The notes under the pieces: model-generated
Databases searched by the model: none
Told to the model about the DNA's origin: nothing
Seen by the model: the letters and a program-made list of their open reading frames with translations, nothing else
In this document: positions 6,201-11,465 of the stretch, piece after piece
Position numbering within the stretch: position 1 is the stretch's first letter
Layout of the letters: the number at the start of each line of letters is the position of its first letter
Made by a program: the position numbers and the translations under genes
Source: an uncultured Collinsella sp.
Lineage (GTDB): Bacteria > Actinomycetota > Coriobacteriia > Coriobacteriales > Coriobacteriaceae
Direction: 5' to 3'
Assembly: GCA_900552155.1 (NCBI GenBank)
Contig: URYU01000049.1
Location: forward strand, 1-11,465
Length of the DNA stretch: 11,465 nt

Positions 6201-7660
6201 GCCAGTTTTGCCAGCACCCAGGGGTTGACGTTTAGGAAAAACGGCACCGGGCCCAAGGTGAACTGCTCGGTCCAATTGAGGTCGGTTCTTACCTGGAAGA
6301 GGGCCTTAATATTGCCGTATGCGGGGTCGTTGTTGTTGCCCCAGGTTTTGCCCACCCAATCGTAGGCGAGCGAGCCGTACAGCTGTGTGGCGATATCCAT
6401 CGTGAACAGCAGCGTGCAATGGTGGCGAAGCAGCTTGGTGTTCCTTGGATCGGTGCCCGAACCGGCACTCATGCTCTTGTACTGATTCCACTTCCCCTCC
6501 ATCTCGTCGAGGTAGCGGTTTGCCTGCTTAGCGCCCGACTCGCGCGGCGATTTCTTCCAGTATTCCGGATCAGGATTGCCCGAATCGTTCATATAGCTGG
6601 CTGGTTTGTATCCTCCGCCAAACAGCACGTACCCGGCAAACGAGAAATCGAAGAGGATCGGAAATGTGGGCATCCAACACGTGAACTTATTACCACCGAT
6701 GCCGGGAAACGCCGCGGGGAAATCAAACGGAGTGATCTCTTGGTCCATGGTGGTGGGGACGATAGTGGTCGAGCCCGATTCTGCCTTTGCGGCCGGCGCA
6801 GTGACAACGGCCATGGGGGAGGAGAGCGTGTAGGTTTTGCCCCGATAGTCGAGGACAAAGCACAGCTTGCAGCCTTCTTCCAGAAGGTCCGATGCCGCAT
6901 CGAGGAACTTGTCTTCGAGTGTGAACGTCGCCAGATTATCCGCACCCGATGCGCTGGCCTTGACTTGGCCAATTTGCGTGACGGTTTCGGGCGAGCTACC
7001 CGTGGCGGGCATTACCTTGTTGATGCACAGCGTTGCCTGCCCGCCCTGCGGCAGATGGGCCTGCACGGTAAAAGCGTGCGTGTCGGGCTGGTCGTTTGCC
7101 GTGTCGTCCTTCGGCAATGCCATGAACGTAGCGTCGGCGTACTGGATGTCCCATTCGTCGAATGTGAGCTGGCGGAAGTACGGCTCGCCGTCGGAAAGCG
7201 GACGCGTGGGCGCGGTTATGGCGGTGCCACCCTGGATACGCGCGAGGGGAATCTCGACATCACGGTAGTCCGCCATGCTAATGGAGATGCCGCCGTTAAA
7301 GTCGTACGCGTCGAGAAGCGTTGCCTCGTCCACGTAGCCTTCCGAAAGCGGTGCGACCTCAAAGATGGCCGTGCCTTCGTCGTCGGTAGTGGCGGTGAGC
7401 TGCTTGCCTGCGGCATAGCGCGATGTGAGCGTGACCTGGGCGCCCGTGATGGGCGTATTCTTGTTGGCGACGTCGACCACGACTACACCAAACATGGTGC
7501 GCGAGAGAACGAGCACCTTGAAGGGGTCTTCTTCGTCGGCATAGGCTTCGGTGGGCGCGAACGGCAATATGAAGGCGTTTGCGCTTCCCGGCACGCGCGG
7601 CAACATAATGCTCGCCAACGAGGACGCTCCAGCTACAAGTAATGAACGGCGATCAAGCAT
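3293..7660 (-). CDS. Large Tat-exported surface protein with LAGTG cell-wall sorting signal
   Basis: Encodes a 1455-residue extracellular protein. The N-terminus MLDRRSLLVAGASS is a twin-arginine type signal (RR at 4-5, hydrophobic stretch to about 20, probable cleavage after AYA at 39-41). Residues about 48-150 resemble an Ig-like/carboxypeptidase-regulatory beta sandwich (GVVVVDV, then ITGAQVTLTS). Residues about 320-600 are rich in aromatics and alternating hydrophobics. About 700-1150 has beta-propeller-like strands (such as SRLVVHTKTNGTWSAP). About 1230-1350 resembles an Ig-like domain. A Gly/Ser-rich linker precedes LAGTGD at 1407-1412 (bases 3425-3442), a 24-residue hydrophobic segment and a 19-residue tail starting RR. 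LAGTG fits the LAxTG motif of class E sortases. The start at 7660 has GGGAG 6 bases upstream; the frame stays open upstream to 8038, inside the LuxR gene, but without signal-peptide features. No catalytic motif was recognised; adhesin or glycan/protein-binding roles are guesses. Confidence 0.88.
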   Translation of the reverse strand: MLDRRSLLVAGASSLASIMLPRVPGSANAFILPFAPTEAYADEEDPFKVLVLSRTMFGVVVVDVANKNTPITGAQVTLTSRYAAGKQLTATTDDEGTAIFEVAPLSEGYVDEATLLDAYDFNGGISISMADYRDVEIPLARIQGGTAITAPTRPLSDGEPYFRQLTFDEWDIQYADATFMALPKDDTANDQPDTHAFTVQAHLPQGGQATLCINKVMPATGSSPETVTQIGQVKASASGADNLATFTLEDKFLDAASDLLEEGCKLCFVLDYRGKTYTLSSPMAVVTAPAAKAESGSTTIVPTTMDQEITPFDFPAAFPGIGGNKFTCWMPTFPILFDFSFAGYVLFGGGYKPASYMNDSGNPDPEYWKKSPRESGAKQANRYLDEMEGKWNQYKSMSAGSGTDPRNTKLLRHHCTLLFTMDIATQLYGSLAYDWVGKTWGNNNDPAYGNIKALFQVRTDLNWTEQFTLGPVPFFLNVNPWVLAKLALAVGAHTHGSGAAFFKNISLDYSNTSGSFTIQIGLAVTFGAGVAGVASSAVRGAASLTLFIGYEKADGHQLPRLRVGADVDVDVILQFVMFKWTTKAWSGSWPTLIDSWNMSVNNGDQYVLQRSELALGGGTPYTLDACFGSAGNIEAGGVPQFIASATIVTNAELLARAEVKATAVNAAPVVRDWDQAVTRIELEADAESDDTGQIEHFVHALIENDENAAPMYEYTYIGRATNTVADPNANSTGVSEDERGGIKPSSDNVLFAGVLSEAHMKLAMIAGVECLFRIASVRYGENGRSRLVVHTKTNGTWSAPTPVDFPLGFGEGDVERNGIFDYDFDVVEYTDGRGNQDAYVLLVSGERPAGDNTLFDTASTSGILSVVRLRISNDGVRVISHTSWRSISRGRLQEDGYHCLQCPRITVGKTLVDGRLSGAYLHRRGTTAEKALGSEAEVALECFTLWSDDLGDSLTFRQVLRFPQAPSSIELGAPENINGKMVVPVAYETAGGCGCASYAVIGQSIAGWGVMSPDATVPHAVPWPQHTGFLATVNEQLQHITWTRGASAFATQPVGAAGCGPASLSVSNNGRCVLYVENTDGKVGQTYDEEGNPVAVMGKHFRIFASTLAGDLFTEPFVMCELDHPVDQITTFLTSGGMLSALATHIVSAEKSEAELHGIEVPLVACATPTGAEATSGAGVPGAAGEAFMVTARNDGNTLLTAGTIDLYREGSSQPFSSASIGFGVNARMASIYDPELAEDASANDMAHVKYALETLGTRFATHPLVADNGNAVLAPGCTAQFRMRFAIPESWNAEVGKRVTLYAKARNLVALDPVTLEEIRPGANSALGAVLHELHVPDAACERSEVQVGVCDSADTTELHDAPMTVDGDGGSSGGGADEGGGSGGSSSGSGKDHGTNKRSGKAGALAGTGDVNVPLTAAAAALAAAGAGLVAYSARRTALENDTADEVNSDRPR

Positions 7661-7777
7661 CTTGGGCTCCCATCCCGCAAATTTCGGTGGAAATAATCCA
7701 ATTTTGCGAGAAGGAGCCCTGTCGCGGTAGTGCCGTTCAAGGGCCAAAATGTCCAAATTGATTGAGCGAAGCGCCGG

Positions 7778-7793
7778 GTTCCGGAACGCGTTC
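7778..7793. promoter_or_regulatory. Overlapping 10-bp palindromes upstream of the surface-protein gene, candidate operator
   Basis: GTTCCGGAACGCGTTC holds two overlapping perfect palindromes: GTTCCGGAAC (7778-7787) and GAACGCGTTC (7784-7793). It lies in the 155-base gap between the LuxR-type gene and the surface-protein gene, about 120 bases before the latter's start. No clear promoter hexamers were found in this gap. It could be an operator for the LuxR protein; this is inferred from position and symmetry only. Confidence 0.3.
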
Positions 7794-7815
7794 GATGCGC
7801 TTGGCAGCCCGGTTG

Positions 7816-8820
7816 CTAACGCAACATATGCGCGACCAGCTCGGCGCGTGTGCCGATGCCAAGCTTTGCGTATACGCCGGATAGGCGGTTTTTGACGGTG
7901 CCCGGCGATACTCCCATATGGCGTGCGATTTCGGCGTTGGTCCACCCGCGACAGGCGAGCATGGCCATGGTGAATTCCGTGGTCGTTAGATCGTCGGCCA
8001 CGTCCTCGCCCGAATCGGGGTTGTGGATGCGCCGCCAACCGTAGCTGAATCGATACGTAATCTCGATGATGCGCGCGAAGTCGTCAGGGTATCGCGTTTT
8101 TAGACACGCCTCGATAAGCCCCTGCAAAAGGCCGTGGTGTTCGCCGATGAGTTCGATAAGGCCGTCGGGACGCGCAATGTCCCAAGCGGCTCCGAAGTGC
8201 GTTTTTGCGGCGTCGACGTCTTTGAGACTCATGCATGCCATGGAAGCTGCCAGGTGCAGGAAGAGTTCCGAGATCGGATAGCTTCCCTGTTTCATGATTA
8301 GGGCGTTTTCCGCCATGCCCAGGCTGCGTCCGTATTCGCCGCGCAGGTACAGGGCATGCGCCATCACGTAGCTGGCGAACAGGCGCAGGCCTTCGGGCAG
8401 ATGCGCCGCAAGCGGATAAAACTCTTCGGCGGAATGCGGGGAAGGCAAGTGCAGCAGGACGCTCGCGGCGGAGGCGAATAGGATATGCGTTGCGTGGACG
8501 GCGGGCGATTCCTCGTCAGTTGGCGTATCGAGGATGCCCGCAAGGCAACGGCGGGCATCGGCGATACGATTGAGCGACAGACTGGCATATCCGCAGATAA
8601 GGCATGCGGAATAGCGCAGTGCGGGGTCGGTGGCGTCAAGATAGGGTCGTGCCGTCTTGGCAGCGAGGGTGGCCTGTCCGCGAAAGTACAGCGCTTCTGC
8701 CGTGGCGATGGTGCGCGAATCGGGGTCGGAAATGCCTGCAACCGCAGCGTCAATCTGCCCCGGCACAAAGGCAGTGCACATCAACGGCATGGGAATGCGC
8801 GGGTAGCCATCGCAGTCCAT
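7816..8820 (-). CDS. LuxR-family transcriptional regulator with helical-repeat body
   Basis: Encodes a 334-residue cytoplasmic DNA-binding regulator. The last ~60 residues are a clear LuxR/GerE helix-turn-helix: LTTTEFTMAMLACRGWTNAEIA, then HMGVSPGTVKNRLSGVYAKLGI and GTRAELVAHML. The preceding ~270 residues are mostly Ala/Leu-rich helices of TPR-like character (for example YFRGQATLAAKTARPYLD and ALYLRGEYGRSLGMAENAL). There is no receiver domain and no N-terminal ATPase motif, so it is not a classical response regulator or full MalT protein. I chose ATG 8820 because GGGAG lies 7 bases upstream; an in-frame TTG at 8847 gives a slightly longer version with no better ribosome site. It lies 67 bases after the sensor kinase stop and 155 bases before the surface-protein gene on the same strand, so it likely controls that gene. 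The inducing signal is unknown. Confidence 0.9.
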   Translation of the reverse strand: MDCDGYPRIPMPLMCTAFVPGQIDAAVAGISDPDSRTIATAEALYFRGQATLAAKTARPYLDATDPALRYSACLICGYASLSLNRIADARRCLAGILDTPTDEESPAVHATHILFASAASVLLHLPSPHSAEEFYPLAAHLPEGLRLFASYVMAHALYLRGEYGRSLGMAENALIMKQGSYPISELFLHLAASMACMSLKDVDAAKTHFGAAWDIARPDGLIELIGEHHGLLQGLIEACLKTRYPDDFARIIEITYRFSYGWRRIHNPDSGEDVADDLTTTEFTMAMLACRGWTNAEIARHMGVSPGTVKNRLSGVYAKLGIGTRAELVAHMLR

Positions 8821-8887
8821 CTTCCATCTCCCATCAGGTGGCAACAATGCAGCAATTGTACTCCTGTTGCTCGGGACCCCTCTCGTT

Positions 8888-10039
8888 TTACTGTTCGGTT
8901 AACGCTGCGGATCGGTTTGGAAGGCTTACGAGCATGGTGGTCCCGTTCTCGGAACTTGTTTCGACCTCTACCGTGCCACCGTGAAGCGCCGCAATCTCCC
9001 AGACAAGCGCTAGCCCGAGTCCTGCGCCGCCGTATGCCCTGCTGCGGGATTTATCCAGGCGAAAGAACGGCTGGAAGATGCTCTCTCGGTACTGCTTGGG
9101 TATTCCCGGGCCCTCTTCTTTGACTCGCAGGAGCACGGGGTTGTCGCTGTCGCTAATGGAGACGTTGACAGTCGAGCCGGGGCGGCTGTAACGGATGGCG
9201 TTTTCGGTCAAGTTAAACACCAGCCGATAGAGGAGCGCATCGTTCCCGATTACTAAAGCGTCTCCAGCACAATTGAGGGCTATGCCCTTATTCTCGGCAA
9301 GTGGCGCAAGGTCGGTGAGGACCTCTTCGGACAAGGGACCAAGTTCCACATCGTCCTCGCAAGGAACGCTGCGGAGCTCACTCATCTCGAGCAACACCTT
9401 GGTCATCCGCGACATTCGCTCAGTTTGTTCTTGTAGCAGGCCGAGCAGCTCGGCCGTTTCGGGTTGCAAACCGGAGCGCTCGGAAATGAATAGTTCAATC
9501 TGTGCTTGCATAAGGGCGAGCGGGGTGCGCAGCTCGTGTGCGGCGTTGCCGGTAAACTGACGCTGTGCAGAGAACCCTTCGCCAAGACGGGCGATCATGT
9601 CGTTGAAAGAGGCACTGCATCGTTGTAGCTCGGTGGGCACATCTTCACTGAGTCTGATTTCGCTTAGGTTGTCAGGCTGCACGCGCTCTGCCTGGGCGGC
9701 AAAATCCCGTAGCGGCTTGAGCGCGCGGCCGCTCACAAAGTATGCCAGCACGCCGCCAAGGAGTGTGACTCCAGCCGTGATGCGCCAGGCTGTCGTGCCA
9801 AAAGACTCCTGTGCGTCGTTTACGACGATCGTGACCTCGTCATCGAGGGTCGCTTTCGTTGGGTCGAACGCCTGGGGCGAATCTTCGCCGGTTGCGTTAA
9901 AGGCCGAGATGTCACTGCCGATAGCATCCATGTAGCGCATGCCCGTATAGCCGACCAGACAGTTCGTCAGCACGCATGCCGCACACGTGAGCAGTGCCGT
10001 CATAATCGTTATGCGCCATTGCAGCGAAAGCCTTTTCAT
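8888..10039 (-). CDS. Membrane sensor histidine kinase
   Basis: Encodes a 383-residue class I sensor kinase, partner of the response regulator just upstream. It has TM1 at about 11-31, a short extracytoplasmic part at about 32-83, TM2 at about 86-104 and HAMP at about 105-155. The HisKA H-box is FTGNAAHELRTPLALM with H168. The HATPase part has the N-box NLTENAIRYS (N276, N280), an altered G1 box EEGPG at 308-312, the F-box FQPFFRLDKSRS at 322-333 and the G2 box GGAGLGLAL at 337-345. The G1 box normally reads DxGxG; here the Asp is Glu308, which is unusual because that Asp contacts adenine. The other kinase motifs are intact, so it is probably active. ATG at 10039 overlaps the regulator's TGA (ATGA), with GGAGG 7 bases upstream, which indicates translational coupling. 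The small sensor domain, about 50 residues, gives no hint of the ligand. Confidence 0.95.
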   Translation of the reverse strand: MKRLSLQWRITIMTALLTCAACVLTNCLVGYTGMRYMDAIGSDISAFNATGEDSPQAFDPTKATLDDEVTIVVNDAQESFGTTAWRITAGVTLLGGVLAYFVSGRALKPLRDFAAQAERVQPDNLSEIRLSEDVPTELQRCSASFNDMIARLGEGFSAQRQFTGNAAHELRTPLALMQAQIELFISERSGLQPETAELLGLLQEQTERMSRMTKVLLEMSELRSVPCEDDVELGPLSEEVLTDLAPLAENKGIALNCAGDALVIGNDALLYRLVFNLTENAIRYSRPGSTVNVSISDSDNPVLLRVKEEGPGIPKQYRESIFQPFFRLDKSRSRAYGGAGLGLALVWEIAALHGGTVEVETSSENGTTMLVSLPNRSAALTEQ

Positions 10040-10710
10040 TCGCTGTCCTCCATAACGTAGCCCTCTCCAATCCGATTGCGAATCGGGTCGTATCCCAAAG
10101 CGCTGCGCAACTTTTTTCGGAGCGACGAGATATGAACGCGGGTTGCGTTGCTAAAGCTGTTCACGCTGCTATCCCAAACGTGCTCGATAAGCTCCTCTTG
10201 ACTTACCGGACGCCCCTGATTAAGCATCAGGTATTCCAAGATTCCCGTTTCCTTGCGCGTAAGAGATAAAGCCTCGCTGTTCACGGAGGCGATGCGCGCC
10301 TTGGTGTCAAAGCGGAGCTTTCCGCAGGTTAAAACTATGTCGCTTTGTGTAAAGCGTCTGAGGGTAAGGCTGCGGATCCTTGCCGCAAGCTCGTCCAGAT
10401 GGAACGGCTTGGTGAGGTAATCGTTGGCGCCGGCATCGAGTCCGGCGACTTTATCGGATACTTCGCCGCGTGCGGACAGAATCAGTACCTTAGTCTCGCA
10501 GTCAGTTTTCCTAAGTTTCCTGAGCACGGTCATGCCGTCGATGCGGGGAAGGTTGAGGTCGAGTACCACGAGGTCGAAGGCCTCAACGTCCAGTAGGTCG
10601 AGCGCCTCCTGTCCGTCGTGACAGCAGTCGACGCTGTACGCCAAGTTTCGCAAGCTGCGCGCGATTGCGTCACACAGCGCCCGCTCGTCCTCGACGATCA
10701 AAATACGCAT
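10036..10710 (-). CDS. OmpR/PhoB-family response regulator
   Basis: Encodes a 224-residue two-domain regulator. The receiver (1-~115) has the acidic pair E7/D8, phospho-acceptor D51 in VVLDLNLP, S79 in LILSARG and K101 in LTKPF. The C-terminal winged helix (about 127-224) has LTRKETGILEYLML, the recognition region ATRVHISSLRKKLR and the wing GYDPIRNRIGEGYVM. I chose ATG 10710 because AAGGAG sits 6 bases upstream and the protein then starts MRILIVEDE, as is usual in the family; an upstream in-frame start at 10728 would only add MCKETV. The gene overlaps the sensor kinase by 4 bases. It is divergent from the CxxC/Fe-S operon across 90 bases, so it may bind in that gap and control itself, the Fe-S operon, or the LuxR/surface genes. 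Targets are not shown by the sequence. Confidence 0.96.
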   Translation of the reverse strand: MRILIVEDERALCDAIARSLRNLAYSVDCCHDGQEALDLLDVEAFDLVVLDLNLPRIDGMTVLRKLRKTDCETKVLILSARGEVSDKVAGLDAGANDYLTKPFHLDELAARIRSLTLRRFTQSDIVLTCGKLRFDTKARIASVNSEALSLTRKETGILEYLMLNQGRPVSQEELIEHVWDSSVNSFSNATRVHISSLRKKLRSALGYDPIRNRIGEGYVMEDSE

Positions 10711-10740
10711 AACAGTCTCCTTGCACATTTCAAATCGCGC

Positions 10741-10768
10741 TTAACACGGATTTTATAGCCGATATGGT
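10741..10768 (+). promoter_or_regulatory. Candidate promoter for the CxxC/Fe-S operon
   Basis: TTAACA at 10741-10746 matches 5 of 6 positions of a -35 box. TATGGT at 10763-10768 matches 4 of 6 of a -10 box. The spacer is 16 bases. The expected transcript start is about 25 bases before the TTG start at 10801. On the opposite strand a TATAAA (plus 10752-10757) could serve as -10 for the response regulator, but no good -35 partner was seen. Confidence 0.35.
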
Positions 10769-10800
10769 CCAATGGTCGCGTAACGAAAGGAGTGGTCAGG

Positions 10801-10947
10801 TTGTTCAAAGCGGTAAAACCCGTGGTACAGGTCGCTTTGTTGATCGTCGGAATTGCCATGGTGAGCTTTGGCGTTATGCGTGGCGAGGCGGATGCCGTGC
10901 TGGCCAAAGCGATTAGGCTGTGCTTGGAGTGTATCGGAATTGGATAA
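10801..10947 (+). CDS. Small membrane protein with C-terminal CxxC (CD1871A-like family)
   Basis: Encodes a 48-residue protein starting at TTG 10801 (residues MFKAVKPVVQ), with AAAGGAG at 10786-10792 placed 8 bases upstream. An in-frame GTG at 10792 overlaps that ribosome site and is rejected. Residues about 8-26 form one hydrophobic membrane segment. The C-terminus reads AIRLCLECIGIG, with the pair C41/C44. This matches my memory of small CD1871A-type CxxC proteins that sit directly before 4Fe-4S membrane proteins in Clostridia and Coriobacteriia. The end overlaps the next gene's start by 8 bases (10940-10947), so the two are probably translated together. The CxxC could bind metal or take part in thiol redox exchange with the Fe-S partner; the role is not established. 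Confidence 0.8.
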   Translation: MFKAVKPVVQVALLIVGIAMVSFGVMRGEADAVLAKAIRLCLECIGIG

Positions 10948-11419
10948 AAGAGAAAACACTGCGTCGCATGTTTTGGCCCGATTTCGCGGATTCATTCAGG
11001 CGGCGGCGCCACTGGTCACCAATATTCACCTGCCAAACTTTGCCAAAGGAAGCATCTATCAGGGCGCGGGAAAAACAGTCTGCGTACCTGGACTTAATTG
11101 CTATTCGTGCCCTGCGGCATCGGGTGCGTGCCCCATCGGGTCGTTCCAGGCGGTGGTAGGTTCATCCAAGTTCAACTTTTCTTACTACGTCACCGGTACG
11201 CTCATTTTGCTCGGCGTGCTGCTGGGACGCTTTGTATGCGGCTTTCTGTGCCCGTTTGGCTGGCTGCAGGAGCTGCTTCACAAGATTCCCGTCAAAAAGT
11301 TCTCCACGAAAAGGCTCAAGGCGCTTACGTATATCAAGTACGTCGTGCTGCTGTTTGCCGTGGTGCTGCTGCGCGTATTGGTCGTAATCCACGTCTGCAT
11401 GGGAATAAGCAACATATGA
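10940..11419 (+). CDS. 4Fe-4S polytopic membrane protein (NapH/NosR-like), prematurely stopped
   Basis: Encodes 159 residues from TTG 10940 to TGA 11417-11419. Start evidence is GGAG at 10926-10929, 10 bases upstream, and the overlap with the CxxC gene. The N-terminal part has the cysteine cluster C48, C54, C57 and C64 (CVPGLNCYSC, then PAASGACPIG). A membrane segment at about 82-99 leads to CGFLCPFGW with C100 and C104, and a second hydrophobic segment lies at about 131-150. Family members are about 280-300 residues with more Cys clusters and carry electrons across or at the membrane to periplasmic or FMN/thiol partners. Here the frame stops early, but the family pattern continues in the same frame beyond the TGA (KYLC, then G and IPL). 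From about residue 145 the sequence departs from the family at Pro, Asn, Asp/Glu and Gly positions, so this copy is either damaged or misread at its end. Confidence 0.75.
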   Translation: MDKRENTASHVLARFRGFIQAAAPLVTNIHLPNFAKGSIYQGAGKTVCVPGLNCYSCPAASGACPIGSFQAVVGSSKFNFSYYVTGTLILLGVLLGRFVCGFLCPFGWLQELLHKIPVKKFSTKRLKALTYIKYVVLLFAVVLLRVLVVIHVCMGISNI

Positions 11420-11465
11420 AAGTACTTATGTCAAATGGGAGAGATATACCGCCACATACCACTGG
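11420..11465 (+). pseudogene. In-frame remnant of the 4Fe-4S protein beyond the stop codon
   Basis: Reading on in the same frame after TGA 11417-11419 gives KYLCQMGEIYRHIPL. This aligns without gaps to the family segment FCKYLCPxGxLEGxIPL as I remember it. The stop falls on the Cys of FCKY, and the Pro after LC is Gln. The gene evidently once continued to the right of the window. Decay, sequence error and recoding are discussed in the findings. Confidence 0.55.

Noticed and set aside
6419..7642. 407-residue plus-strand open frame opposite the surface-protein gene
   Set aside because: A G+C-driven shadow frame with Arg/Gly/Val-rich low-information translation. The opposite strand encodes a continuous exported protein.
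7661..8038. N-terminal extension of the surface protein to 8038
   Set aside because: It would overlap the LuxR-type gene by about 220 bases, its translation is Arg-rich and would bury the Tat signal, whereas ATG 7660 has a good GGGAG site.
8821..8887. Terminator between the sensor kinase and LuxR-type genes
   Set aside because: A weak GCAACA/TGTTGC pairing is visible but without a T-run, so read-through is as likely.

Overview
The window is high in G+C and its proteins look like those of gut Coriobacteriia (Actinomycetota), most likely a Collinsella-like species. This rests on the divergent second-type GyrB/ParE protein, the pairing of a tiny CxxC protein with a 4Fe-4S membrane protein, the LuxR-type regulator with a helical-repeat body, and a Tat-exported surface protein with an actinobacterial LAGTG sorting signal. 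The genus is an inference from family resemblance; no marker gene in the window settles it.

Layout. (1) 1-1695, minus: the N-terminal 565 residues of a divergent type II topoisomerase ATPase/Toprim subunit, running off the left edge. (2) 1696-2159: a 464-bp divergent intergenic region without a convincing gene. It is dense in inverted repeats, including a 37-bp near-perfect palindrome and a 14-bp site that matches the LexA/SOS core GAAC-N4-GTTC. (3) 2160-3179, plus: a two-domain lipoprotein, closed by a strong intrinsic terminator at 3209-3245. (4) 3293-10710, minus: four genes in the same direction. In transcription order they are an OmpR-type response regulator, its sensor kinase (ATGA overlap), a LuxR-family regulator, and a 1455-residue Tat-exported, probably sortase-anchored surface protein. 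(5) 10801-11465, plus: a divergent operon with a 48-residue CxxC protein overlapping a NapH/NosR-like 4Fe-4S polytopic membrane protein.

How the genes may work together. The two-component system lies back to back with the Fe-S operon and upstream of the LuxR/surface-protein pair, so it could control either or both. The LuxR regulator is the natural candidate to control the surface protein that follows it. These links are inferred from gene order only.

The right end is odd. In the last ~95 bases the Fe-S protein gene keeps its reading register against the family pattern but picks up many non-conservative changes. One of them is TGA where a cluster cysteine is expected. This looks like local decay or end-of-contig sequence error; a selenocysteine codon is possible but less likely.

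I found no CRISPR array, tRNA, rRNA, insertion sequence or phage gene. The best candidates for something undescribed are the hairpin-rich region with its SOS-like box beside a topoisomerase gene, and the large surface protein with its own regulator.
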